Part shown: positions 56,786 through 64,000 of the stretch, one piece after another
Layout: every line of letters starts with the position of its first letter
How positions within the stretch are numbered: the stretch's first letter is position 1
Origin: Bacillus sp. MM2020_4
GTDB taxonomy: Bacteria; Bacillota; Bacilli; Bacillales; Cytobacillaceae
DNA length: 64,000 nt
Assembly (NCBI RefSeq): GCF_011250555.1
Contig: NZ_JAANMZ010000004.1
Location: forward strand, 62,001-126,000
Direction of reading: 5' to 3'
Program-made: the position numbers and the translations under genes
The notes under the pieces: generated by a model
What the model was told of the DNA's origin: nothing
The model's database searches: none
What the model saw: only the letters and a program-made list of their open reading frames with translations

Positions 56786-56830
56786 TTATACATACCATTG
56801 ATAAAATATGTTCACTTTTTATACATACCA
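56786..56830 (+). promoter_or_regulatory. Promoter region of argR-arcR with repeated TTATACATACCA
   Basis: TTATACATACCA occurs twice (56786-56797, 56819-56830). TTGATA (56799-56804), 16 bases, TATACA forms a sigma-A-like promoter whose -10 lies in the second repeat. Repeats may be ArgR or ArcR targets; TATACAT recurs before arcA. Confidence 0.5.
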
Positions 56831-56890
56831 ATTACTTGTAATTGGCAATATGATGTAACTAAGGAACTCTTAAGAAAGTGAGTATGGAAG

Positions 56891-57343
56891 ATGAATAAAG
56901 AGATGAGATTGCAAACGATTTCAAGACTTATCTCTGAACATGAGATAAAGACACAGGAAGAACTCGGGCAATGGCTTTTTGATAGTGGCTTACAGGTGAC
57001 ACAAGCAACAATCTCTAGAGACATCCGCGAGTTGAAGTTGATTAAGGTCCCTTCCAAGGATGGGAGTCAGAAGTATAGTTTTAAAATAGATCAGGATCAT
57101 CTAATTTCTGAAAAGCTACGCCATAAATTGCGGGATGCCCTTGTTAGTATGGAGATCATACAATATTTCGTTATCATTAAAACGCTGCCGGGACATGCCC
57201 ATGCGTTTGGAGCATTGCTGGATTCGATGGAGATTGACGGTAAAGCGGGAACGATTTGCGGGAATGACACGTGTTTAATTATTTGCCGTTCCCCTAAAGA
57301 GGCAGTCGACATCAAACAAAAGATCGATTTATATCAAGAATAA
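56891..57343 (+). CDS. argR: Arginine repressor ArgR (arc-associated)
   Basis: ArgR/AhrC, 150 residues. N-terminal winged helix (TQATISRDIRELKLIKVPS) and C-terminal arginine-binding oligomerisation domain with GTICGNDTCLI. Its position at the head of the arginine deiminase genes suggests that it activates or controls arcA-arcB in response to arginine, as in B. licheniformis. A second ArgR (AhrC) probably exists elsewhere in the genome. Confidence 0.93.
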   Translation: MNKEMRLQTISRLISEHEIKTQEELGQWLFDSGLQVTQATISRDIRELKLIKVPSKDGSQKYSFKIDQDHLISEKLRHKLRDALVSMEIIQYFVIIKTLPGHAHAFGALLDSMEIDGKAGTICGNDTCLIICRSPKEAVDIKQKIDLYQE

Positions 57344-57366
57344 TCACACGAAAGGGAGAGATAATC

Positions 57367-58065
57367 ATGCTCAACTCAGCTGTGATCAATATGGATGTAC
57401 TTGCTGATTTACAACAATTCGATACATTTTCCAACCTTTCAGCTAAAACATTGAAAAAATACCTGCCTTATTTTTATTTTCGCAGCTACAAGAAAAACCA
57501 ATGTTTGTTTATGCAGGGTGACCCGCGCGACAAAATCTTTTTCCTGCTCGATGGGTATGTGATGTTTGAACGTGCCAGCGAAGAGGGCAGTATGCTTTAT
57601 TTAGACGTTATTAAAAAAAATCAAATGTTTCCCACTGGCGGGATTTTTAAGGATAAGGTCTACCAAGATACCGCCATCGCCGTGACCGATGTTCATTTGT
57701 ACTTCATTCAAACCCATATAGTAGAGGAACTGCTTAAGTCGAATCCCAAGCAATTACTCTATATTATTTCGAAACTCTCAGATATTCTCAACCTACATCA
57801 AAAGCGTGTACAGCGAATCCTCATCCCGCATGCCCAGGAACGGGTTTTGCATTCGATTCAATTTTTAATGGAAGATCTAGGAGTGAAGGATGGCTGTGAG
57901 ATTGTGATTCCTTGTCCCCTTACAGCAGCTGATATTTCCAAGATATCTGGAACAACCAGGGAAACCGTTAGTTTGCTGATTAATCAGTTAAAAAGAGAAA
58001 AGATCCTTTCGGTAACTTCCAAAAAACTAAGAATCCATCAACCGGATTATTTTAATGAACTGTAA
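57367..58065 (+). CDS. arcR: Crp/Fnr-family regulator ArcR
   Basis: A 232-residue Crp/Fnr-type regulator: cyclic-nucleotide-like beta-barrel (about 40-130: FRSYKKNQCLFMQGDPRDKIFFLLDGYVMF), a long dimer helix, and a C-terminal helix-turn-helix (TAADISKISGTTRETVSLLINQLKREKILSV). It has no N-terminal cysteine cluster of Fnr. Adjacent ArcR proteins activate the arc operon under oxygen limitation. 23 bp after argR; ribosome site AAAGGGAGAG. Confidence 0.87.
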   Translation: MLNSAVINMDVLADLQQFDTFSNLSAKTLKKYLPYFYFRSYKKNQCLFMQGDPRDKIFFLLDGYVMFERASEEGSMLYLDVIKKNQMFPTGGIFKDKVYQDTAIAVTDVHLYFIQTHIVEELLKSNPKQLLYIISKLSDILNLHQKRVQRILIPHAQERVLHSIQFLMEDLGVKDGCEIVIPCPLTAADISKISGTTRETVSLLINQLKREKILSVTSKKLRIHQPDYFNEL

Positions 58066-58194
58066 ATGAGGCTGACTCCATTTTGGGTCGGTCTTTTATT
58101 TTGCCTCGATAATTTTCTTAATTTTAGAACTTTATGTGTGAACTTATTATGTCATTCAGCCATTATTCAGGCAATTCCTATCGAAAAGACCTTT

Positions 58195-58223
58195 TTGCAT
58201 AAAAGTATACATATTTATACAAC
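58195..58223 (+). promoter_or_regulatory. Candidate arcA promoter with overlapping palindrome
   Basis: TTGCAT, 17 bases, TACAAC. The spacer and -10 contain GTATACATATTTATAC (58205-58220), an inverted repeat reminiscent of an ARG box half-site pair. Regulation by ArgR is inferred. Confidence 0.45.
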
Positions 58224-58270
58224 TCCATTTATGTTTTCGACAAAAAAGCGTTAAGATTATTACATTTTGA

Positions 58271-58288
58271 TTGTAAGGATGCTTACAA
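58271..58288. promoter_or_regulatory. Palindrome TTGTAAG-GATG-CTTACAA upstream of arcA
   Basis: A perfect 7+7 inverted repeat with four-base centre, 68 bases before the arcA ATG. Size and ends (TTGT...ACAA) resemble a Rex operator (TTGTGAA-N4-TTCACAA), though each arm differs at two positions. It could serve Rex, ArcR or another redox regulator. Confidence 0.5.
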
Positions 58289-58355
58289 AGGAAAGGGGTT
58301 ACATCGCTTAGAATGAAGGTGTAGCAAGGATAGATTAAATAAAGGAGGAAGAAAG

Positions 58356-59642
58356 ATGAGCAGTATAACAGAAATGACTACTCCCCAGGATATACAAAAT
58401 CAATTAAAGCACCCGATCCATGTTACCTCAGAAATCGGTACTTTAAGAACCGTTTTACTCAAGAGGCCTGGTAAAGAGGTAGAGAATCTAACACCTGAAT
58501 ACCTGCAACGACTTTTATTCGATGATATTCCTTATTTACCGATTATCCAGAGAGAGCATGATTATTTTGCCGAGACATTAAAAAACCGAGGCATAGAAGT
58601 CCTATACCTCGAAAAGTTGGTTGTCGAAACCTTAAGTAATGTAGAGATAAAAAAACAATTTGTTGATGATATATTACGAGAAAGCAAGGCTAATGTCAAC
58701 GGTGCAGCCAGTGTATTAAAAGAATATCTTCTATCTTTTTCGACAGCAGATATGGTTGACAAAGTGATGAGCGGGATTCTTAAGAGAGAGATAGAACCAG
58801 AGAAAAAATCGCACCTTTATGAATTGATGGAGGATCACTATCCATTCTATCTAGACCCGATGCCAAACCTTTATTTCACCCGTGACCCTGCAGCAAGTAT
58901 CGGAAACGGCTTATCGATTAACCGAATGAGGGAACCGGCACGAAGGCGTGAATCATTATTCATGCAATACATTATAAAACATCATCCACGATTTGCTAGA
59001 CACAATGTTCCTGTTTGGTTAGACCGTGACTTTGGCTTCTCGATTGAAGGTGGAGATGAACTCGTACTAAATGATGAAGTAGTGGCCATTGGCGTTTCTG
59101 CCCGTACATCTGCACGAGCGATTGAAAAATTAGCGCTAAATTTATTTAAGAGACAGGACACTATTAAAAAAGTAGTTGCTGTAGAAATTCCTAAATGTCG
59201 AGCCTTTATGCATCTTGATACAGTGTTTACGATGGTAGATTACGATAAATTCACCATCCACCCTGAAATCCAAGGGCCACAAGGCAATATGAATGTATAT
59301 ATTCTGGAAAAAGGTGCAGATGATGCGCACGTTACGATCACACATCGTACAAATCTTCAAGAAACCTTAAAAGAGGTTTTAGGATTAAATGAATTGATTT
59401 TAATCCCATGTGGCGGTGGTGATGAAATCGCGGCTTCTCGTGAGCAATGGAATGATGGCTCCAATACTTTAGCGATTGCACCAGGCGTCGTTGTCACCTA
59501 TGACCGAAACTACATCTCCAATGATTTATTACGTCAGCATGGTATCGAGGTCCTTGAAATCTCAAGCTCGGAATTATCCCGTGGCCGTGGGGGTCCACGC
59601 TGCATGAGCATGCCGATTGTCAGAGAGGATTTACACAAATAA
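58356..59642 (+). CDS. arcA: Arginine deiminase ArcA
   Basis: Arginine deiminase of 428 residues; converts arginine to citrulline and ammonia, the first step of the ATP-yielding arginine deiminase pathway. Catalytic parts: [18 protein letters not shown] (Asp of the substrate site), [11 protein letters not shown] (His), [18 protein letters not shown] (Asp/Glu), and the nucleophile Cys416 in [10 protein letters not shown]. Ribosome site AAAGGAGGAAG. arcB begins 27 bp downstream. Confidence 0.96.
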   Translation: MSSITEMTTPQDIQNQLKHPIHVTSEIGTLRTVLLKRPGKEVENLTPEYLQRLLFDDIPYLPIIQREHDYFAETLKNRGIEVLYLEKLVVETLSNVEIKKQFVDDILRESKANVNGAASVLKEYLLSFSTADMVDKVMSGILKREIEPEKKSHLYELMEDHYPFYLDPMPNLYFTRDPAASIGNGLSINRMREPARRRESLFMQYIIKHHPRFARHNVPVWLDRDFGFSIEGGDELVLNDEVVAIGVSARTSARAIEKLALNLFKRQDTIKKVVAVEIPKCRAFMHLDTVFTMVDYDKFTIHPEIQGPQGNMNVYILEKGADDAHVTITHRTNLQETLKEVLGLNELILIPCGGGDEIAASREQWNDGSNTLAIAPGVVVTYDRNYISNDLLRQHGIEVLEISSSELSRGRGGPRCMSMPIVREDLHK

Positions 59643-59668
59643 TTTTAACAAAAAGGAGAATGATCAAT

Positions 59669-60679
59669 ATGTTAATGACTGCACCGAAATTTAATGGGAA
59701 AAGCTTTCTTTGCGAAAAGGATTTTTCAAAAGAGGAATTTGTTTATTTGATCGATTTAGCGATGAAATTAAAAGATGAGAAAAAGCATGGAATTACCCAT
59801 CGTCATCTTGAAGGAAAGAACATTGCGCTGCTTTTTGAAAAACCATCCACTCGCACGCGCTGTGCTTTCACGGTAGCTTGTACCGACCTAGGGGCGCATC
59901 CTGAATATCTAGGAAAAGATGATATTCAGCTTGGGAAAAAGGAATCGGTCGAAGATACCGCAAAGGTTTTGGGCCGCATGTTTGACGGCATCGAGTTCCG
60001 CGGCTTCGAGCATAAAAAGGTAGAAATGCTAGCAGAGCATTCGGGAGTGCCGGTTTGGAATGGTCTAACTGATTTATGGCATCCAACCCAGACACTTGCT
60101 GATTTCTTAACCGTAAAAGAAAACTTTGGCCGCCTCGAAGGAATTAAATTCGTCTATGTTGGTGATGGTAGAAATAATGTAGCCAACAGCCTGCTCGTTG
60201 GCGGTGCCCTTGTTGGTATGGACGTTCGGATTTGTGCACCTGAATCATTGTTCCCAGCACCGGAAATCGTGGAATTGGCTCGTGAGTTGGCCGAAAGATC
60301 AGGCGGACGTGTAACGGTTACCGCTGATGTTGAAGAAGGTGTTTCCGGTGCAGATGTCATTTATACCGATGTGTGGGTGTCAATGGGCGAAGAAGCGAAG
60401 TTCGCAGAACGGATCGCCCTTCTCTCTCCGTACCAAGTGACAATGGACATGGTGAAAATGACAGGCAATGACAACATGATATTCCTGCACTGCCTCCCTG
60501 CCTTCCATGACCAGGAAACAAGGTATGGGAAGGACATATTCGAAAAACATGGGCTTGCTGAAATGGAAGTAACCGACGAAGTATTCCGCAGCGAGCATTC
60601 AAAGGTATTTGATCAAGCTGAAAATAGAATGCATACGATTAAAGCGGTGATGGCAGCAACACTTGGTCACTTAGAATAA
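59669..60679 (+). CDS. arcB: Ornithine carbamoyltransferase, catabolic (ArcB)
   Basis: A 336-residue OTCase: [12 protein letters not shown] (carbamoyl phosphate loop), HPTQTLADF, and [10 protein letters not shown] with the catalytic Cys. In the arc context it runs in the direction citrulline + phosphate to ornithine + carbamoyl phosphate. The ATG at 59669 has AAGGAG at a good distance, while the ATG at 59660 is too close. A carbamate kinase (arcC) is not seen before the right edge. Confidence 0.93.
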   Translation: MLMTAPKFNGKSFLCEKDFSKEEFVYLIDLAMKLKDEKKHGITHRHLEGKNIALLFEKPSTRTRCAFTVACTDLGAHPEYLGKDDIQLGKKESVEDTAKVLGRMFDGIEFRGFEHKKVEMLAEHSGVPVWNGLTDLWHPTQTLADFLTVKENFGRLEGIKFVYVGDGRNNVANSLLVGGALVGMDVRICAPESLFPAPEIVELARELAERSGGRVTVTADVEEGVSGADVIYTDVWVSMGEEAKFAERIALLSPYQVTMDMVKMTGNDNMIFLHCLPAFHDQETRYGKDIFEKHGLAEMEVTDEVFRSEHSKVFDQAENRMHTIKAVMAATLGHLE

Positions 60680-60689
60680 GAGGTTACCG

Positions 60690-60724
60690 TGGGGAAGATG
60701 CGGAGTATTCGCCTCTCCCCTCTT
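60690..60724 (+). terminator. Possible terminator after arcB
   Basis: GGGGA...TCCCC enclosing GCG...CGC, followed by TCTTTCT. T-run is imperfect. Confidence 0.45.
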
Positions 60725-60734
60725 TCTAAATTAG

Positions 60735-60818
60735 ATTCGCTCATTGGAGGCCAAAATTCGCTCATAGAATACCGAAATTCGCTCATTGGACTGTGAAATT
60801 CGCTCATTGAACTCCCGA
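60735..60818. repeat. Four-copy direct repeat with an exact 21-bp period (core ATTCGCTCAT)
   Basis: ATTCGCTCAT starts at 60735, 60756, 60777 and 60798, always 21 bases apart; a decayed fifth copy (ATATTTGATT) is at 60819. The 11-base spacers vary (TGGAGGCCAAA, AGAATACCGAA, TGGACTGTGAA). It lies between arcB and the peptidase gene. Confidence 0.9.
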
Positions 60819-60872
60819 ATATTTGATTGCTAAGCAAAGACAGCTAAAATAACTGTGAAATGGAGGAATAGT

Positions 60873-62216
60873 ATGGACCATTTAATTCCAGAACTCCGCA
60901 AAATAGAGAAGGACTTCCATCAATCGTTAATCGAGCTAATTGAGATCCCAAGTGTGATAAATGAAACCGACAAGGATACCCCTTTCGGAAAACACATTGA
61001 CCAAGCCTTGAAAAAGACTCTAGAGATTTGCGATCAGTTGGGATTCCGCACCTATTACGATCCAAAGGGATATTACGGCTATGCTGAAATCGGTGCCGGC
61101 GAAGAAATGATTGGTATTCTTGGACATCTTGATGTCGTTCCACCCGGAAGCAGCGAAGAATGGGAAACTCCTCCCTTTCAAGCAACCATCATCGACGGAA
61201 ACATGTTTGGCAGAGGGACACAGGATGACAAGGGTCCGACACTTGCCGCCCTTTTTGCTACGAAAGCGTTAATGAATCTTGGAATAAATTTTAATAAACG
61301 TGTCCGCTTTATTTTTGGAACAGATGAAGAAACACTTTGGCGTTGCATGAACCGATATTGCGAATTGGAGGAAATTCCAAGCATGGGCTTTGCTCCAGAC
61401 TCCGTTTTCCCGCTTGTTTACGCTGAAAAAGGACTGCTCCAGCTTCATTTAGAAGGGAAAAATGAAACAAAACTTCGACTGCAGGCTGGCAATGCCTTTA
61501 ATGCAGTGCCCGACATGGCAACCTATACGGGTGAAAAACAACAAGAATTGAAGGCTGCATTGGATATGTTTGATTTCGCTTATGAAACAACCAACGGTAA
61601 TGTGAATGTAATAGGTAAAGCGGTACATGCCCAGGTAACCGAAAAAGGGATCAACGCCATTAATCGCCTTTTAATCGGATTAAAGCACATCGGTTACACT
61701 TCCAAAATCATTGAATTCATTAATGACATGGTCGAAGAAGATCCATTTGCGATGAAGATTTTTGGGGAATGTGAAGATGAAGCTTCCGGAAAGTTGAAAT
61801 TCAATGTCGGTAAAATAGAGTTAAATGAGGATATCGAGAAACTCTCGGTTGATATTCGTATCCCGGTGACAGCCGATAAACAAGTGATTGTAAATACACT
61901 CACACAAATTGCTAAGGAATACGGATTAGAGTACAAAGAGTTCGACTATTTAAAATCAATCTATGTGCCGAAGGAACACTTCTTACTTCAGACATTAATG
62001 AAGGTGTATCAAGAGGTAACTGGTGATCTCGTTTCCGAGCCCATCTCGTCAGGCGGGGCCACTTATGCTAGAGCCATGAACAACTTTGTTGCCTTTGGAG
62101 CTATTTTCCCACAGCAAATGAAAACGGAGCATCAGCCGAACGAACACATTGAGCTTGAGGAAATGTTTAAGGCGATGCACATTTACGCCAAAGCCATCTA
62201 CCATTTAACCCGTTAA
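60873..62216 (+). CDS. pepV: M20-family dipeptidase (PepV/Sapep type)
   Basis: A 447-residue zinc peptidase. Metal/catalytic blocks: LGHLDVVPPG, GRGTQDDKGPTLAAL, FGTDEET and, at the C-terminus, EHQPNEHIELEEM with the final His ligand. It cuts dipeptides with broad specificity; within the arc cluster it could supply arginine from peptides. ATG at 60873 follows GGAGG; six in-frame codons before it cover that site. Confidence 0.87.
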   Translation: MDHLIPELRKIEKDFHQSLIELIEIPSVINETDKDTPFGKHIDQALKKTLEICDQLGFRTYYDPKGYYGYAEIGAGEEMIGILGHLDVVPPGSSEEWETPPFQATIIDGNMFGRGTQDDKGPTLAALFATKALMNLGINFNKRVRFIFGTDEETLWRCMNRYCELEEIPSMGFAPDSVFPLVYAEKGLLQLHLEGKNETKLRLQAGNAFNAVPDMATYTGEKQQELKAALDMFDFAYETTNGNVNVIGKAVHAQVTEKGINAINRLLIGLKHIGYTSKIIEFINDMVEEDPFAMKIFGECEDEASGKLKFNVGKIELNEDIEKLSVDIRIPVTADKQVIVNTLTQIAKEYGLEYKEFDYLKSIYVPKEHFLLQTLMKVYQEVTGDLVSEPISSGGATYARAMNNFVAFGAIFPQQMKTEHQPNEHIELEEMFKAMHIYAKAIYHLTR

Positions 62217-62240
62217 AACTAATTTTATGGGGGAATTCCT

Positions 62241-63731
62241 ATGAAAAAATTCAAGATGCCTACTGCCTATACGTTATTATTCTTGATTATTGTGATCATT
62301 GCGGCATTAACCTGGGCGATTCCAGGTGGAAAATATGAAACAAAGGTAGACAAAGCAACACAGCAAGAAATTCCTGTATCCGGGACCTATCACCAGTTAG
62401 CTGGTAAAGAACAAACTCCTCAAGGGGTGTGGGAGGTATTAAATGCCCCCATCAACGGGTTCTTTGATGCCAAAGATATTGCCCTATTCGTCCTAGTCAT
62501 TGGAGGCTTCCTTGGGGTTGTTATGAAAACAGGAGCAATCGATGCCGGGATTTCCCGCGTCATTCGAAAATTGAAGGGCCGAGAGCAATGGCTGATACCG
62601 ATATTGATGATATTATTTGCTATCGGCGGTTCAACTTACGGGATGGCTGAAGAAACGATCGCTTTCTACCCCATTCTTATCCCTGTTTTAATCGCAGCGG
62701 GCTATGACGCGTTAACGGCCGTATCCATTATCGCTTTAGGCGCCGGTATCGGCTGTTTAGGCTCCACTGTAAATCCGTTTGCAACAGGAATTGCCTCGGG
62801 ATTTGCCGGGGTCTCCATCGGAGACGGGATGGGGTTACGCCTGGTTATCCTTGTTGTTACCTTAACCGTAACGATTTTGTTTGTCATGCGTTATGCCAAA
62901 AAGGTTAAAGACGATCCATCTAAATCATTGATTGCAAATATGAAGTCAGAAAATGAGAAGCATTTCTTAACGCAAAAGACAGAGGATATTGAATTCACTG
63001 GCCGCCGTAAAGCTGTTCTTTCGGTTTTCGGGCTAACCTTTGTCGTGATGATTTTAGGGGTTATTCCATGGGCCTATAAATTTAATATTACTATATTCGA
63101 AGATTTGGTGAATGCTTTAGGAAAAATTCCATTCATCGGCAAATTACTTGGCGGTATGATCCCACTTGGTGACTGGTGGTTCGGAGAATTAACGATGCTA
63201 TTCCTAACCTCCTCCATCATCATCGCCTTTATTTTCAAAATGGGCGAAGAGAATTTCACCAGTACATTCATTAACGGGGCCCGTGATTTATTGGGTGTTG
63301 CCATTATTATTGGGATTTCCCGCGGAATCACGGTCGTCATGGATGCTGGCGGAATGACAGCAACCGTCCTTCATTGGGGCGAAGGCATGCTCGATAATAT
63401 GGGGTCTATCCTATTTACGAATCTATCATTCTTATTTTACTTGCCATTGTCCTTCCTAGTACCATCAACATCAGGACTGGCAACACTATCGATGCCAATT
63501 ATGGCACCGTTAGCAGACTTTGCCGGCATTGGACGTGATTTAGTCATCACCGCATACCAAAGTGCTTCCGGGATTATCAATTTGCTTACACCAACTAGTG
63601 CCGTTATCATGGGCGCACTTGCCATTGCGCGGATTCCCTATAGCACCTATCTTAAACATGTTTGGAAATTAGTGGTAGCGTTATCAGTCATGGTTATGGC
63701 GATCATGAGCATCGCGGCTATGATGAGCTAA
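62241..63731 (+). CDS. yfcC: YfcC-family membrane transporter
   Basis: A 496-residue membrane protein with about twelve segments. FAIGGSTYGMAEETIAFYPILIPV, GCLGSTVNPFATGIASGFAGV and LVPSTSGLATLSMPIMAPLADFAG are conserved in YfcC/ion-transporter superfamily proteins related to C4-dicarboxylate and p-aminobenzoyl-glutamate carriers. Proteins of this family often lie in arc clusters, so a role in moving arginine, ornithine, citrulline or dipeptides is plausible. 24 bp after the peptidase gene. Confidence 0.85.
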   Translation: MKKFKMPTAYTLLFLIIVIIAALTWAIPGGKYETKVDKATQQEIPVSGTYHQLAGKEQTPQGVWEVLNAPINGFFDAKDIALFVLVIGGFLGVVMKTGAIDAGISRVIRKLKGREQWLIPILMILFAIGGSTYGMAEETIAFYPILIPVLIAAGYDALTAVSIIALGAGIGCLGSTVNPFATGIASGFAGVSIGDGMGLRLVILVVTLTVTILFVMRYAKKVKDDPSKSLIANMKSENEKHFLTQKTEDIEFTGRRKAVLSVFGLTFVVMILGVIPWAYKFNITIFEDLVNALGKIPFIGKLLGGMIPLGDWWFGELTMLFLTSSIIIAFIFKMGEENFTSTFINGARDLLGVAIIIGISRGITVVMDAGGMTATVLHWGEGMLDNMGSILFTNLSFLFYLPLSFLVPSTSGLATLSMPIMAPLADFAGIGRDLVITAYQSASGIINLLTPTSAVIMGALAIARIPYSTYLKHVWKLVVALSVMVMAIMSIAAMMS

Positions 63732-63755
63732 GCAAAAATATAGGGCCACAGAAAA

Positions 63756-63789
63756 GATCAACTCGCTAAGCGGCGGTTGGTCTCTTTTT
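63756..63789 (+). terminator. Possible terminator between yfcC and arcD
   Basis: AGATCAACTCGC and GCGGCGGTTGGTCT can pair (mismatches and wobbles) with TCTTTTTATT after it. May partly end the message before arcD. Confidence 0.5.
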
Positions 63790-63876
63790 ATTAAAAAATC
63801 TTATAGTATTTAAGAAGCAAAAAATAGCAATCATAAGACTAACAATAAAGTCTCCCCCAGTAGAAGGATGGTTTAT

Positions 63877-64000
63877 ATGAACAATAAAGATAGCAAGCTC
63901 GGATTATTTGCTTTAATCTCCTTAGTCATTGGATCACAGATTGGCGGGGGTGGGTTTAATCTTGCCACCGACATGGCTTCAAGCGCCAATGCCGGCGCCA
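63877..64000 (+). CDS. arcD: Arginine/ornithine antiporter ArcD (partial, 5' end only)
   Basis: The first 41 codons of a transporter that runs off the right edge. The N-terminus LGLFALISLVIGSQIGGGGFNLATDMASSANAG is typical of APC-family ArcD proteins, which swap external arginine for ornithine. Ribosome site AAGGATG 6 to 8 bases ahead of the ATG. It suggests that the arc cluster continues (arcC may follow). Confidence 0.85.
   Translation, partial: MNNKDSKLGLFALISLVIGSQIGGGGFNLATDMASSANAGA

Noticed and set aside
58137..58156. Crp/Fnr-type site (TGTGA...TCA) before arcA
   Set aside because: The half sites are not symmetrical or correctly spaced for a TGTGA-N6-TCACA site.
58066..58254. 62-residue plus-strand frame after arcR
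   Set aside because: It covers the arcA promoter region, has no ribosome site and begins at the arcR stop.

Overview
The window looks like chromosome from an aerobic, spore-forming Bacillaceae species (Bacillus/Neobacillus-like). Evidence: moderate-to-low GC, strong AGGAGG-type ribosome binding sites, spore-coat-like genes, SAM (S-box) riboswitches, Fur, FadR and sigma-W sites, and gene order matching parts of Bacillus subtilis (yunD-yunE-yunF-suf; metNIQ and the yus/fad block; yuaF-floT). I see no phage, insertion sequence transposase, tRNA, rRNA or CRISPR array. Identifications rest on reading motifs and on remembered family features; no database search was run.

Layout. 1-7600: a 5'-nucleotidase fragment, a TauE/SafE exporter and a DUF72 protein, then the iron-sulfur assembly operon sufCDSUB. 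7800-12480: the methionine importer metNIQ and O-acetylhomoserine sulfhydrylase metY, each behind its own S-box riboswitch. 12480-16370: small yus genes, a NERD-domain protein, and an unusual tandem array of hairpins at about 14 kb. 16743-22310: the fatty-acid beta-oxidation operon fadN-fadA-fadE under a perfect FadR palindrome. 22404-23250: three small spore-type genes. 23241-28340: a siderophore uptake system (binding lipoprotein, two permeases, ATPase, FhuF-like reductase) around a divergent promoter with three Fur boxes. 28526-32220: rodA, a GalT-like DUF4931 protein, uppP and an azoreductase. 32341-35745: a tungstate-type ABC transporter (tupABC) with a fused HTH/binding-protein regulator. 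36188-46614: a short-chain reductase, a two-component system, a secreted InhA-type metalloprotease, sigma-W-controlled NfeD/flotillin genes and a cystine-type ABC importer (tcyABC). 46768-56715: an amino-acid antiporter, nadE, a thioesterase, DUF3231, a cation diffusion facilitator, an AlkD-like protein, an AI-2E-family permease, a polysaccharide deacetylase and small membrane proteins. 56891-64000: an arginine catabolic cluster argR-arcR-arcA-arcB-pepV-yfcC-arcD, running off the right edge.

The most interesting material is non-coding. (1) About eleven tandem GTGACCG/CGGTCAC hairpins of 48-51 bp with a higher-order period near 151 bp. (2) Two unrelated-looking intergenic arrays, at 28.4 and 60.7 kb, each with a period of exactly 21 bp but different core motifs. 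(3) A dispersed repeat family with two full copies of about 165 bp in opposite orientations and several internally deleted or partial copies, one of which lies inside the tup operon and supplies a ribosome binding site. (4) A three-hairpin element after tupC. (5) Decamer repeats framed by an inverted repeat upstream of the tup regulator. These are the best candidates for something undescribed; I did not find a novel protein-coding system.
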